Positions 35,241 to 46,278 of a stretch of 64,000 nt of DNA are shown here, one piece after another. The DNA is taken from the NCBI GenBank assembly GCA_037447655.1, contig JBBHKE010001902.1, positions 248,062 to 312,061 of the forward strand, read 5' to 3'. The first letter of the stretch is position 1. The number at the start of each line of letters is the position of its first letter. Under the pieces are notes generated by a model. It was not told where the DNA came from. It made no database searches and saw nothing but the letters and a program-made list of their open reading frames with translations. Made by a program: the position numbers and the translations under genes. The DNA is from Zygnema cylindricum. Lineage: Eukaryota; Streptophyta; Zygnematophyceae; Zygnematales; Zygnemataceae.

Positions 35241-36279
35241 TGCAACTCTAAGACCTCCATAGGACCTTAGAGTAAGCAGCTCACACGAAGCCTCTAGATA
35301 ACCCTGACCCCTTTGTCTTTCAACACGAATAACTTCCAAACAAAAACTCGGACCACCTTCATCATTGTGGAGGTAAGACTCCCTTGAGTCGATAGCAAAA
35401 AGAATCCTTGAATTTGCTCCCCTGAGCAGTAAGTTATGGAGGGTCAAAGTTGACCATTTGTACAAAAGCTCTCTAGGAGAGAGGGTCCTATCTAACTACT
35501 TTTTCTAAGTCCTATCTCTCTCTAAAACTCTATCTACTGACGTACGGCACCAATCATATTACTGTACCGTACAAAAAGGTACAGCTGTCGGTGTACTTTA
35601 TGTACAACATTGTACGACATGACCAAAATGTCGACACGTGTCTTTTCTGGATTCGTTTCCGTAATCCCAGGAGATTCCAAAATCGAATGTCGTGGTGCCA
35701 CGTGTCATCCGATGTGGTGACGACCATAAACCACCCAAATCTTGTTCCGCGATCTCGGCATTCTTTCCGGCCGTCCGATTGAATGCCGATTTCAATCGTA
35801 GCCGTCATAAATAGTTACGATGTATTTGCTTCGCTATCGAAACAAATGCGCGATACTTATTTATTCTTCGTACTCGTAATCCGTACTTCTAATAACTGAC
35901 TCTATGAATCCCGTATATAGTTGTCGTTAAATGAATTTGCCTATAAGTTAACGTTTATATATTTATTACACTATATCGTCTACCATTAATTTAAGACTAA
36001 ATGGATGAGGCTACCAACAACCTGCGACATTTCATATCCGTAGGTACCAGGATCAAATCCTCTAGGCGACAACTTACCTTTTAGTAAATCAACTACTTTA
36101 CTACCCCGTAAATATCTGGATAGCATAAGCAACTATGGCACTAGCTTCCTCTCCAACTTCTCAGTGACTGCAACAAGTGTGAGAGTTGGAGAGAGAAGTT
36201 AGAATTAGACTGCCTCTGCTTTTTTTTCTCCACTTTATTTTAGACCTAGAAAATACTAAAAGAACCATCAATTTCTACA
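35241..36279 (-). repeat. 3' LTR of A5
   Basis: 1039 bp; on the minus strand TGTAGAAATTGATGG to CTTAGAGTTGCA, with ATGGAGGTCTT 20 bases before the end. The GTAC cluster lies around 35550-35620. The hairpin near 36030-36075 is partly decayed in its outer arms. Confidence 0.88.
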
Positions 36280-39200
36280 CTCCTCTTTTTTCTAGTCACT
36301 CTTTAATTTTAGACCACACTTCTCCTTGCAGAAAATTAGCTTAGGGGAATGCACAGGTTTGGTCATCATATCTGCCACCATCTCGCTATCTGGTCGGTAC
36401 TATAAATTGATTATTTTGTTTTCTACTTTCTCCCTAACAAAGCTAAGTCTAATGTCCATGTGTTTGGCTTTAAAATGATGTTTAGGATTGGCAAAAATAG
36501 CGATCGCTGCCTAATTATCACAAAAATAATTCTGCACACCACCCTAAAGGTGACCAAGCTCACCAAACAAAGACTTAACCCACATCAATTATTTTACAGC
36601 AAAGCAAGAGGCCATATACTCAGCCTCCATGGTGGACTGAGCAATAACCTTTTGTTGTTTGCTACTCCAACAGCAAGCCCCATCACCCACATATAATACA
36701 TATCCAGAAGTACATCTCCTCATCGGAGCATCACCATAACTGGCATCACTCCAAGTAGTGATGTCAATATTCTCCCCACCCAAATGCAACCATAGATCCC
36801 TAGTTCCTATCAAATATCTAAGGACTCTCTTAGCTGCCTCCCAATCCTTCTTAGTGGGAGCATTTAGACTTCTACTCAGCACTCCTACAGCTGCAGCTAA
36901 ATCCGACCAAGTACAATTCATAAAATAGATTAGGCTTCCCACTGCTTGCTTGTAAGGAATAGTTTGCATGAACTTCTGTTCTTCAGGACATAATTCCTCG
37001 TCTAAGACTATGACTTTTTCTTCCTCACTCCCCTCTATTCCTCTCTTTAACTCCATTGGAGTTGTACAACTATTAGCTTTATTTATCTGAAATTTTTCCA
37101 GCATGTTGCCTATTGCTTCTTTTTTAGTCAATCATATAATCTTTTTTTCTTGGTCTCTTTCTACTTGAATTAAAAAAAAATTACTTTGCTTCCCCTAAAT
37201 CGTTCATTTCAAATCTCCCCTTAAGATTGGTTTTCAATTTATTAATATTTTTCATTGATTTACTTAAAACAAGCAAATCATCAACATAAATTGCAATAAA
37301 TATAACACCTTCCTCATCTTCAAAAACATAGATTGAGTGATCTGAGCTGATCCGGATTTATCCCAAACCGGTAAGAAACTCATCAAGTTTCTTATTCCAC
37401 TGTCGAGGCACCTGTTTCAAACCGCAAAGAGATTTAATCTGCCGGCATACCTTACTCTCCTCTCCTTCCTCCACAAATCCTTCGGGTTGTCGCATGAAGA
37501 TCTCCTCTTTTAATTCTCCATGCAAAAAAGGTGTCTTGATGTCCATCTGGTGCACCTCCATGTCTTCCGCTGCTGCTAAACTGAGAAGTATGCGGACGGA
37601 GGGAAATCTGATGACCGGGGCAAAGGTTTCCTCGTAGTCGATTCCTTCTTTTTGTGTAAATCTTTTTGCCACTAATCGGGCTATGTAACGCTCAATGGTG
37701 TAATCCGGGTTCAGTTTTAATTTGAAAACCCACTTACAACTGATTGGTTTTTGTTTAGGTGGACAGTCCACCAGCTCCCAAGTATCGGCTGCCATAATTG
37801 AGGCCATCTCCTCATAGGTGGATGTCTTCCACCGGTTCCTTTCTAGACAAGTCATCGCCTCTCCATAAGTTTGAGGTTCATCTTGATGAGATAGTTTTGT
37901 TACCTTGTTATTAACCTCTTTTTCTTGCAAGATTTTACTACTTCTCCTTCCCCCCTCAAAATATCTGGCCATAATAGATGGTTCTAGTGGGTTCTTTCGA
38001 ACAGTCTCGGCTTCTCCCCTATCCCTTGATTCCGAATCAATTTCCACCACGTCTTCCGCTTCGGGTAGAGTTGTCACTGGAGTTTCCGCAGCCGATTCAT
38101 TTTCGGTTTGATTTGTACCTGCAAGAATGTCATCTTCTCTAAAACCTGAATAGTTAGGAAGCTCAAAGTCATCGGAATTTTCAGACTCAAATTTGATTTT
38201 AACTGACTTTGTATACTTGAAGGGATCCACAGACTTTCCTTCATCCATAACTACTATATGCTTTACTAAGATTATATCTTCCCTTTTTAGATCGTAAACT
38301 CTATATCCTTTAACATCCTCATCTTATCCTAATAAGTATCCAGGTTTTCCTTTAGGATATAGCTTCCAATTAGACTGATCTGTATCTAGCTTGAATACTT
38401 GACTGTCGAAAACCTTTAAATGAGATATGTTTGGTTTTCGGTCCGTCCATCTCTCATAAGGTGTTTGATCTTTTATAGCTGAGGTAAGAACTCTATTTTT
38501 GAGGTAATTTGCACAGTTTATTGTTTCTGCTCGAAACTTTTTTCCTATCTTATTATCCGACAACATACTTATAGCACTATCACTTACTGTCATATTTAGT
38601 CGTTCTGCAACCCCATTATGTTCCGGGTTTTCAGGAACTGTCTTTTGGTGTTCAACTCCATCTTCCCTCAGAAAATCCTCAAACTGCTTAGAAGTATACT
38701 CTCCACCATTTTTACTCCTTACTCACTTGATTGGAGTTTCATGGAGTTTTTCGCTCCATGCTTTATATTGTCTAAAATAATCCTGAGCTTCTGATTTGTT
38801 TTACAAAAAATATACCCTGGAATACCGAGACGAATCATCAGTGATAGTCATCATAAATCTCTTCCCCCCCGGTGAGGGCTTTTTGGCCGATCCCCAACTA
38901 TCAATGTGTACTAAATCTAGAATTTTTTCTCCCCTATAGGTGGTTGTTTTGGGAAAGGGCAATATGTGTGCTTTACCTTGAGCACATCCACTACAATCAC
39001 TTAGATTCTCACTCTCACTGAACTGAATTCCTTCCACCACTCCCATCTTTTTCATCTCACTTAGCTTATCTAAATTCACATGCCCAAGCCTCTTATGCCA
39101 CATCATTATATCATGAACACCAGCATATTTAAGTTTCTTCTTTTCATTGCTTAAAATCAGCCTAAACATCCCTTGGCTACCTTTTTCAGCAGTGAAATAT

Positions 39201-40542
39201 ACTTCCTCCACAAAACTAGCAGTATAGACTCCTATCCTAGTGCTAGTATCAAAACCCTTATCATCTAATACAGACGTAGAGATGAGGTTTTTGTTCAGCT
39301 CCGAAATAAACAATACATTGGAGAATGTAACTATGGATGTCTTTCCATCTACCAACACTTTAAGATCTACCGATCCTACAAGAGTAGTAGTGACTATCCT
39401 CCCATCCCCGTACTCAATCTCTACGGTGGGAATCTTTCTTATCTTAGTGAACAGGTGTTTATCCTTACACATGTGCATGGAGGCACCTGAATCTACAATC
39501 CAGCCTGCTTCACCTTTCAATCCACCGTAAGCACATTTCTGCCTTCGTGGTATTTCGACCTCGTTTTTCGCCTCCAACTCCTCATCCAATAGGAGCTCAT
39601 CGTCCTCGTCTCGGATTCCACCTCATGTACCTGTGTCACAAGGGCCTTTTTGTTTCCTCTCGGGGTTCCACTGGTCTGTCCCTCCTTTTACCGAAGCTCT
39701 GTTAGCTTAGTGAACTCCACCATATAGTGCCCCGGTTTCTTACAAAAATGACATAAACCCTTGGTCTGAACTCGTCGGTCTGATTTTTCTGCTCCCCCCC
39801 TCCGTAATTTCCGACCGGTCTCCAGAAATCCTTCTTCCTCCAATCGGTCCCAGCTGCCAATGCTTGCCCATTCTTTCCTCCGCTTCGGATCTCAATTGTA
39901 TTCTCCCGAACGACAATCATTCCTACCACTAAGTTTCATATCCACCTTGAGTCCGCCAAGTCTTGCACACGGTCGACTATGTTCTCAAACTCATCAGGTA
40001 ACTTCATCAGTAGACAGTTAACCTTTTCTTTTTCACTAAAATCTTTTCCAACACTCTCTTGCTCCATGAAAAGTGTAGCAAGCTCATTGCAAAAATCCAA
40101 CATCTTCCCCCCTTTGTATACATACTCCTTCACTTTTTGATCAGCCAACTGTTGTTGCTGAATCGTACCACTTCGGTACATCTCTATGAGAGCCATCCAA
40201 AGATCAGATGCCCTTTCTACCTGCAAATGAGGACATCCAGTCCTTGAGTAAGATAGCGGAGGATGAAGTGATTTTCCGCCTTATTTTTGAAGTCCCACGT
40301 ATCAGTATCATTCTTCTCGTTCCTCAGAATAGGTGACATGAATGCCGAACTAGTTGTAATTGGTGTGGTCGTCTCCTTCTCCTTTCCTTTGTAGACCACC
40401 TCTCTTTCTTTAGTCTCCTCCTTTGAAGATGGATCTGCATCTCTAGTGAATCTGCCTCCTGTAAACCCTGGAGGTATCCCAAGACTGGATGGAAGCCTCA
40501 CCTCTCCACTCACTATTCCCCAAAACCGTTTCTCACATAGAG
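36280..40542 (-). pseudogene. A5 copia gag-pol, mostly preserved but broken
   Basis: Minus strand from right to left: gag 40513-39702, with a zinc knuckle region at about 39700-39760; protease/integrase in one open frame 39589-38801, with IVDSGAS (catalytic DSG intact), HKRLGH, CSGCAQGK and MTITDDSSRYSRVYF; integrase end/linker 38593-38324; linker and RT 38248-37358 (WVFKLKLN, TFAPVIRFPSVRILL, YVDD at 37277-37288 just beyond the frame); RNase H 37131-36589 (WSDASYGDAPMRRC, TMEAEYMAS) with FCDNQ further left in a broken frame. Frameshifts near 38600-38800, 38250-38320 and 37135-37350 split the polyprotein. gag is cut at 40542/40548 by element N. Confidence 0.92.
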
Positions 40543-40547
40543 CTCCT

Positions 40548-41835
40548 TGTTGTTTTTGAAAACTTAGTTTCGTGCGTACGCATTTACGCGATATATTGTG
40601 GAGGTTCGAAAGGATTTATGGATTGGGGAATTAAATGTACACATAAAATTAATGGAGTAATTGAGTGGCGCGAAATGTGAGAGGAAATGGACGGCGGATC
40701 GCGAAGCAATCCGACGTGAGATAATCGACGAAGATAAAATGGTACGTCGCACGTACGAAACATAATGCGACAGATGAAATTTATTACATGGGACGCCGCC
40801 GGTACGGAGCGTCGTATTTAACAGGTGTACTTTAAGTTGTCGCTTATTGCGACATGAATTTATCGAAAATGACGTGTACCTTAAATGCGACAAGGCGCAT
40901 TTATGACGAAGTACGTGATTTCGGTACGGACAGGATTTGGATCGTACGAATTGATTTCGGCAAGTTGTTCGAGGTACACGTGGAGGGCGGACGACTTCCA
41001 CCGATATTTTTAAGGGACCACATTGTTTTTATGACACATTATCTAGTGGACCGTACATATGCGATGTCGGTTCACTACGTGGACTTATCGACAAGTGACT
41101 AAGCAAGTTGTCACTTATGACGCGGATTTGTGGATGCGTCGGTGTAAATATTTGGAGAAACATTGTTTTGTCTTTTACATCATTATAAATTAGTGTTGAT
41201 TATGATGTTTATTTTTAAGTGATCAATTAGGGTTTTGATAGTGTAATTTGTGTGTGTACGATGTCGTATTTGCAGACAAGTGAACGCTTACGATTGCTTG
41301 ACTTTCAGGTGTACGCTTACGATTAGTTTGATTTAATGACAGTTACGTAATTTACGTTGGTTATTTTGACACTTAGTGATTTGTTAACAGCTCACAAGTG
41401 TATATATAGATTTGAGCTTCATTAGAATATTGATCAATGCTGGTTAGTAAAGTGGGGACCGAAGATGTAGACTTTTAGGGTTGTCGATTAGGTCATGCAC
41501 TTTGAATGATATAATGATTATTTAATTATACTTTGATTATACTTTTGTTTATGTGAAATGCATTTGTCTTTATTATTTATTTATGTTGTTTTATATATGT
41601 TTGATATGCATTGTTTATGCATTTGTCCTAGGGTTTGTTTATGTCGATTATTCCATCAAACCTTAGATGATGTCATAGGGTTTATTTATGTTGATTATTC
41701 CATGAAACCCTAAATGTTGTTGTATGTTAAATGGAGGATGCATTTCAAATGATTGTTCGTCGACCTATTTTTGCTTAGCTTTTTGCATGATAGTTTGGGT
41801 CGCTTCTGCGGTCTATTTTAGACCAAAGAACAACA
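40548..41835 (+). repeat. 5' LTR of N
   Basis: 1288 bp, TGTTGTTTTTGAAAAC to CCAAAGAACAACA. TATATATA at 41401-41408 may be the TATA box. The first half is rich in GTAC words. The 82-codon frame 40854-41102 and the 145-codon minus frame 40564-41001 recur in the 3' LTR only because the LTRs are near-identical. Confidence 0.95.
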
Positions 41836-41849
41836 GGTTATGGGCCCAC
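41836..41849 (+). other. Primer binding site of N (half-tRNA type)
   Basis: GGTTATGGGCCCAC immediately after the 5' LTR, complementary to the anticodon arm of initiator tRNA-Met. The ATG in it opens only an 11-codon frame. Confidence 0.88.
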
Positions 41850-42760
41850 ACCCCATCTATCATATGTTAGGTTAAGTCGAGATAGGTTTGTGTCACACGC
41901 ATTGTAGCGGGTTAATTTTGTTCTTGCTGGTTGTATTGCAGTAATGGTGTCTGTGTACCCATGAGATCGGCTTTATCATAGTGTTGGTATGTGCCGAGTT
42001 TAATCTTGCATCGCCCCAAGGGTTAACTTAGTGACAGTGCCGAAATGTCTACCCTCAATGAACATGATTAATTATGAGAAATAATATTTTATTTTTGGAA
42101 AATGTATATTTGTTTTTGGTGGAGAGATTCGAGAAGTTAAGTTTTGACATTTGGTGGAGATTCGACATTTGGGGGAGAGAGATCCGGAAGGTGGAGTTGT
42201 GACATGTGATGGAGAGATCCAAATTTGTGGATCGATGATTGTTGAAAATTGGATTTGTAATGTAGATTTTGAGTTGTTGGAAATTTTTGGGAAATGTGAC
42301 ATTATTAGAATTTTTGGGAAAATACTATTTGTTATATGAATTTTTATGGGAAATTTTGGGATTTGATAGTTTATGAAAAAAAAAATTATTATTGAAATCT
42401 AGATTTGTTATAATGAGGTAGGAATTATTTGAGCGGGGATATATTATTAGTGTGATAATTTGGCTTTAATTTTCAGTTGATTTGTGATAGAATTTTGGGA
42501 ATGTAGATCCGGATTTAGATATTGGAAGGAATTATTTTGTTGTAATCGGAAAATGAAAAATATATATATTATGTATTATGAAATTTGGATGGTATATGGA
42601 GACAGCGGAAGCGTTGGTGGAACAAGTGGGAAAATTTTGTTGGAGGAATTTGGCCGATTAAGATGGAGAAGGCAGTTGAAAACAATTGTGACAGCTGGTA
42701 ACATTGGTGACAGCTGATGACGTGGCGCCATGGATGCACGAGACTAATTTTTCGGGGGAG
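41850..42760 (+). other. Internal region of N, apparently non-coding
   Basis: No gag, protease, integrase, RT or RNase H motif on either strand. After about 42060 it is A/T/G-rich and C-poor on the plus strand, with GGAGAGATTC-type words repeated at 42120-42220. The longest frames (42151-42339, 42484-42717) resemble nothing known. It ends with the purine tract TTTTTCGGGGGAG (42748-42760). Confidence 0.8.
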
Positions 42761-44048
42761 TGTTGTTTTTGAAAACTTAGTTTCGTGCGTACGCATTTAC
42801 GCGATATATTGTGGAGGTTCGAAAGGATTTATGGATTGGGGAATTAAATGTACACATAAAATTAATGGAGTAATTGAGTGGCGCGAAATGTGAGAGGAAA
42901 TGGACGGCGGATCGCGAAGCAATCCGACGTGAGATAATCGACGAAGATAAAATGGTACGTCGCACGTACGAAACATAATGCGACAGATGAAATTTATTAC
43001 ATGGGACGCCGCCGGTACGGAGCGTCGTATTTAACAGGTGTTCTTTAAGTTGTCGCTTATTGCGACATGAATTTATCGAAAATGACGTGTACCTTAAATG
43101 CGACAAGGCGCATTTATGACGAAGTACGTGATTTCGGTACGGACAGGATTTGGATCGTACGAATTGATTTCGGCAAGTTGTTCGAGGTACACGTGGAGGG
43201 CGGACGACTTCCACCGATATTTTTAAGGGACCACATTGTTTTTATGACACATTATCTAGTGGACCGTACATATGCGATGTCGGTTCACTACGTGGACTTA
43301 TCGACAAGTGACTAAGCAAGTTGTCACTTATGACGCAGATTTGTGGATGCGTCGGTGTAAATATTTGGAGAAACATTGTTTTGTCTTTTACATCATTATA
43401 AATTAGTGTTGATTATGATGTTTATTTTTAAGTGATCAATTAGGGTTTTGATAGTGTAATTTGTGTGTGTACGATGTCGTATTTGCAGACAAGTGAACGC
43501 TTACGATTGCTTGACTTTCAGGTGTACGCTTACGATTAGTTTGATTTAATGACAGTTACGTAATTTACGTTGGTTATTTTGACACTTAGTGATTTGTTAA
43601 CAGCTCACAAGTGTATATATAGATTTGAGCTTCATTAGAATATTGATCAATGCTGGTTAGTAAAGTGGGGACCGAAGATGTAGACTTTTAGGGTTGTCGA
43701 TTAGGTCATGCACTTTGAATGATATAATGATTATTTAATTATACTTTGATTATACTTTTGTTTATGTGAAATGCATTTGTCTTTATTATTTATTTATGTT
43801 GTTTTATATATGTTTGATATGCATTGTTTATGCATTTGTCCTAGGGTTTGTTTATGTCGATTATTCCATCAAACCTTAGATGATGTCATAGGGTTTATTT
43901 ATGTTGATTATTCCATGAAACCCTAAATGTTGTTGTATGTTAAATGGAGGATGCATTTCAAATGATTGTTCGTCGACCTATTTTTGCTTAGCTTTTTGCA
44001 TGATAGTTTGGGTCGCTTCTGCGGTCTATTTTAGACCAAAGAACAACA
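42761..44048 (+). repeat. 3' LTR of N
   Basis: 1288 bp, same length and ends as the 5' LTR, two differences noted. TATATATA at 43614-43621. Followed by the target duplication CTCCT. Confidence 0.95.
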
Positions 44049-44053
44049 CTCCT

Positions 44054-44125
44054 ATCATCATACTTTCCCAGTATATGAAGCCAACTCCATTGAATATGAG
44101 CACCGTAGATGGTGGGCTTATAACC
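44054..44125 (-). pseudogene. A5 gag start and primer site
   Basis: The part of A5 upstream (on the minus strand) of the N insertion. The primer site, read on the minus strand at 44125-44111, is GGTTATAAGCCCACC: two bases changed from the half-tRNA consensus, which removes the internal ATG. The LTR-borne ATGGAGGTCTC upstream is intact and in frame, so gag could still start there. Confidence 0.85.
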
Positions 44126-45175
44126 TGTAACTGTGAGACCTCCATAGGCCCTCAAAGTAAGTAGCTCACACGAAGCCTCTAGGACAACCCTGACCCCTTT
44201 GTCTTTCAGCACGGATAACTTCCACCCTAGCAAACAAAAACTCTGACCACCTTCACCTCTGTGAACGGAAGACTCCCTTGAGTTGATAGCAAAAAGAATC
44301 TTTGAATTTTCTTCCTTGAGCAGTAAGTTATGGAGGGTCAAAGTTGACCTTTTGTACAGATGCTCTCTGGGAGAGAGGGTCCTATCTACCAAATTTCTCT
44401 AAGTCCTATCTCTCTCTGAAACTCTATCTACTGACGTACGGCACCAATCATATTACTGTACCGTATAAAAAGTTAGAACTGTCGCTGTACTTTATGTACA
44501 ACATAGTACGACATGACCAAAATGCCGACACGTGTCTTTTCTGGATTCGTTTCCGTAATCCCTGGAGATGCCGAAATCCAATGTCGTGGTGCCACGTGTC
44601 ATCCGATGTGGCGGCGACCATAAACCGCCGATATCTTCTTCCGCGATCTCGGCATTCTTTCCAACCGTCCGATTAAATGCCGATTTCAATCGTAGCCGTT
44701 ATAAATAGTTGCGATGTATTTGTTTCGCTATCGAAACAAATGCGCGGTACTTATTTATTCTTTGTACTCGTAATCCGTACTTTTTATAACTGACTCTATG
44801 AATCCCGTATATAGTTGTCGTTAAATGAATTAGCCTATATGTTAACGTTTATTTATTTATTACACTCTATATCGTCTACCATTAATTCTAGACTAAATGG
44901 ATGAGGCTACCGCCTACCGGTGGCATTTCCTATCCATAAGTACCAAGATCAAATCCTCTCGGCGACAACTTCCCTTTTAGTAAATCAACTACTTTACTAC
45001 CCCGTAAATCTCTGGATAGCATAGGCAGCCATGGCACTAGCTTCCTCTCCAACTTCTCAATGAATGCAACAAGTGTGAGAGTTGGAGAGAGACGTTAGAG
45101 TCAAACTGCTTTGGCTTCTTTTTCTGCACTTTATTTTAAACCTAGAAAATACTAAATGAACCATCAATTTCTACA
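44126..45175 (-). repeat. 5' LTR of A5
   Basis: 1050 bp; on the minus strand TGTAGAAATTGATGG to CACAGTTACA. Contains the GTAC cluster around 44434-44515. Next to it on the right is the second half of the A4 3' LTR. Confidence 0.9.
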
Positions 45176-45180
45176 ACAAC

Positions 45181-45757
45181 CATATTGGAACACGGCATCT
45201 CCGGGGATTACAGGAATAAATCCAAAAATGACATGTGTCGACTTGTTGGCCAAGTTGTACAATGGCTATACAAAAAATACACCGGCACAAGTACCTTTCT
45301 GTACGATACAGTATTATGATTGGTGCCGTACTTCAGTAAATAGAGTTTTAGAGAGAGATAAGACTTAGAAAAATTTGATAGATTGCACCCTCTCTCCCAG
45401 AGAGCTTCTGTACAAAAGGTCAACTTTGACCCTTCATAACTTACTGCTCAGGGGAGAAAATTCATAGATTCTTTTTGCTATCGACTCATGGGAGTCTTGC
45501 CTTCACAAGGGTGAAGGAGAGCTTTTGTACAAAAGGTCAACTTTGACCCTTCATAACTTTTTGCTCAGGGGAGCAAATTCACAGATTCTTTTTGCTATCC
45601 ACTCAAGGGAGTCTTGCCTTCACAGGGGTGAAGGTGGTCAGTTTTTGTCTGCCCAGGGTGGCAGTTATTCTTGGTGAAACACAAAGGTGTCACGGTTGTC
45701 GTAGAGGCTTCGTGTGAGCTGCCTACTCTGAGGACCTATGGAGGTCTCAGAGTTGCA
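45181..45757 (+). repeat. 3' LTR of A4, right piece, with internal duplication
   Basis: Continues the LTR interrupted at 35240, starting at CATATTGGAACACGG and ending CAGAGTTGCA. A segment of about 108 bp beginning GAGAGCTTYTGTACAAAAGG is present twice in tandem (about 45400-45515 and 45516-45625); no other A LTR here has this. Removing it, the two pieces add up to about 1.04 kb, the normal A LTR length. The right flank is CTCTC. Confidence 0.85.
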
Positions 45758-46278
45758 CTCTCTATCTTGCACAAACTTTACCACCCATGACTTTTTTTTT
45801 GTCTTTCCTAAAGGATTTTGACGACAAACTTTTGGGTTTGCTTCATCACCTCGTTGGTCATAGAAATGTTGATCGTCCGGAGGGGCCACTCGCTCGTCAC
45901 CAAGCAAGCCTCCCTATTTCCAACAGCGGTTTAGAATTGATTTCCGTAGCCAAAGTTGCGCTTACAGCATATTTGGGTAGTTGGGCTTTGGTGGTTCCTC
46001 CCATCTTTTCTCGCTTCATTGTGGATGATGTCCCTATTCTGGCGCAAGTTTTGTCGAAGGTGGAGGATGGGCTATTTCCATTTCACCAAGCTCTCCTTTC
46101 TACTCGTGCGCTACTACCCTCGAACGCTCGAAACCAAGTTCCACCCTTTCATTCTCTCATAGCTGTCACTAACTTCCAACTTCAACAACACATATCTGAG
46201 TAAGTGTTGTTGTTGATTTTGCAAACCTCTTGAAGGCGCTACCTTCTGCTCAAGCGCGTGCTCGTTTACATTCGTGTT
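45758..46278 (+). pseudogene. Reverse-transcriptase-type ORF fragment, left of B2
   Basis: Frame 45787-46203 codes a segment with ISVAKVALTAYLGSWALVVP, a pattern I associate with the region just C-terminal to the RT domain in non-LTR-type or orphan RT ORFs. A frameshift near 46203 changes frame; the second frame (to 46278) reads ANLLKALPSAQARARLHSC and is cut by B2. It continues in frame at 52715. The upstream RT domain is not in the window, because an A LTR abuts at 45757. Family assignment is by recalled pattern only. Confidence 0.55.

Larger units (their letters stand above)
40548..44048 (+). mobile_element. N: young non-autonomous LTR retrotransposon (3501 bp)
   Basis: Two LTRs of exactly 1288 bp (40548-41835 and 42761-44048), target duplication CTCCT at 40543-40547 and 44049-44053, primer site at 41836 and purine tract before the 3' LTR. 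The LTRs differ at only two positions that I can find (40829 A against 43042 T; 41124 G against 43337 A). The 925-bp internal region has no gag or pol. The ends TGTTGTT...AACAACA resemble those of family B more than A or C. It sits in A5 gag and is the youngest insertion in the window by LTR identity. Orientation is given by primer site and purine tract. Confidence 0.95.
35241..45175 (-). mobile_element. A5: full-length A copia, minus strand, with element N inside
   Basis: LTRs at 35241-36279 and 44126-45175; target site ACAAT (35236-35240) and ACAAC (45176-45180), one base different. It lies in the 3' LTR of A4. Without the 3.5-kb element N and its duplication the internal region is about 4340 bp, the same as A3. 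It is the least damaged A copy. Confidence 0.9.

Noticed and set aside
40854-43315. Two identical 82-codon frames (40854-41102 and 43067-43315) as a conserved gene
   Set aside because: Both lie in the near-identical LTRs of N; identity is due to recent LTR copying and says nothing about coding.
42761-44048. Assembly duplication instead of a second LTR of N
   Set aside because: Exact target duplication, primer site, purine tract and two base differences support a true LTR pair, though read depth was not available.
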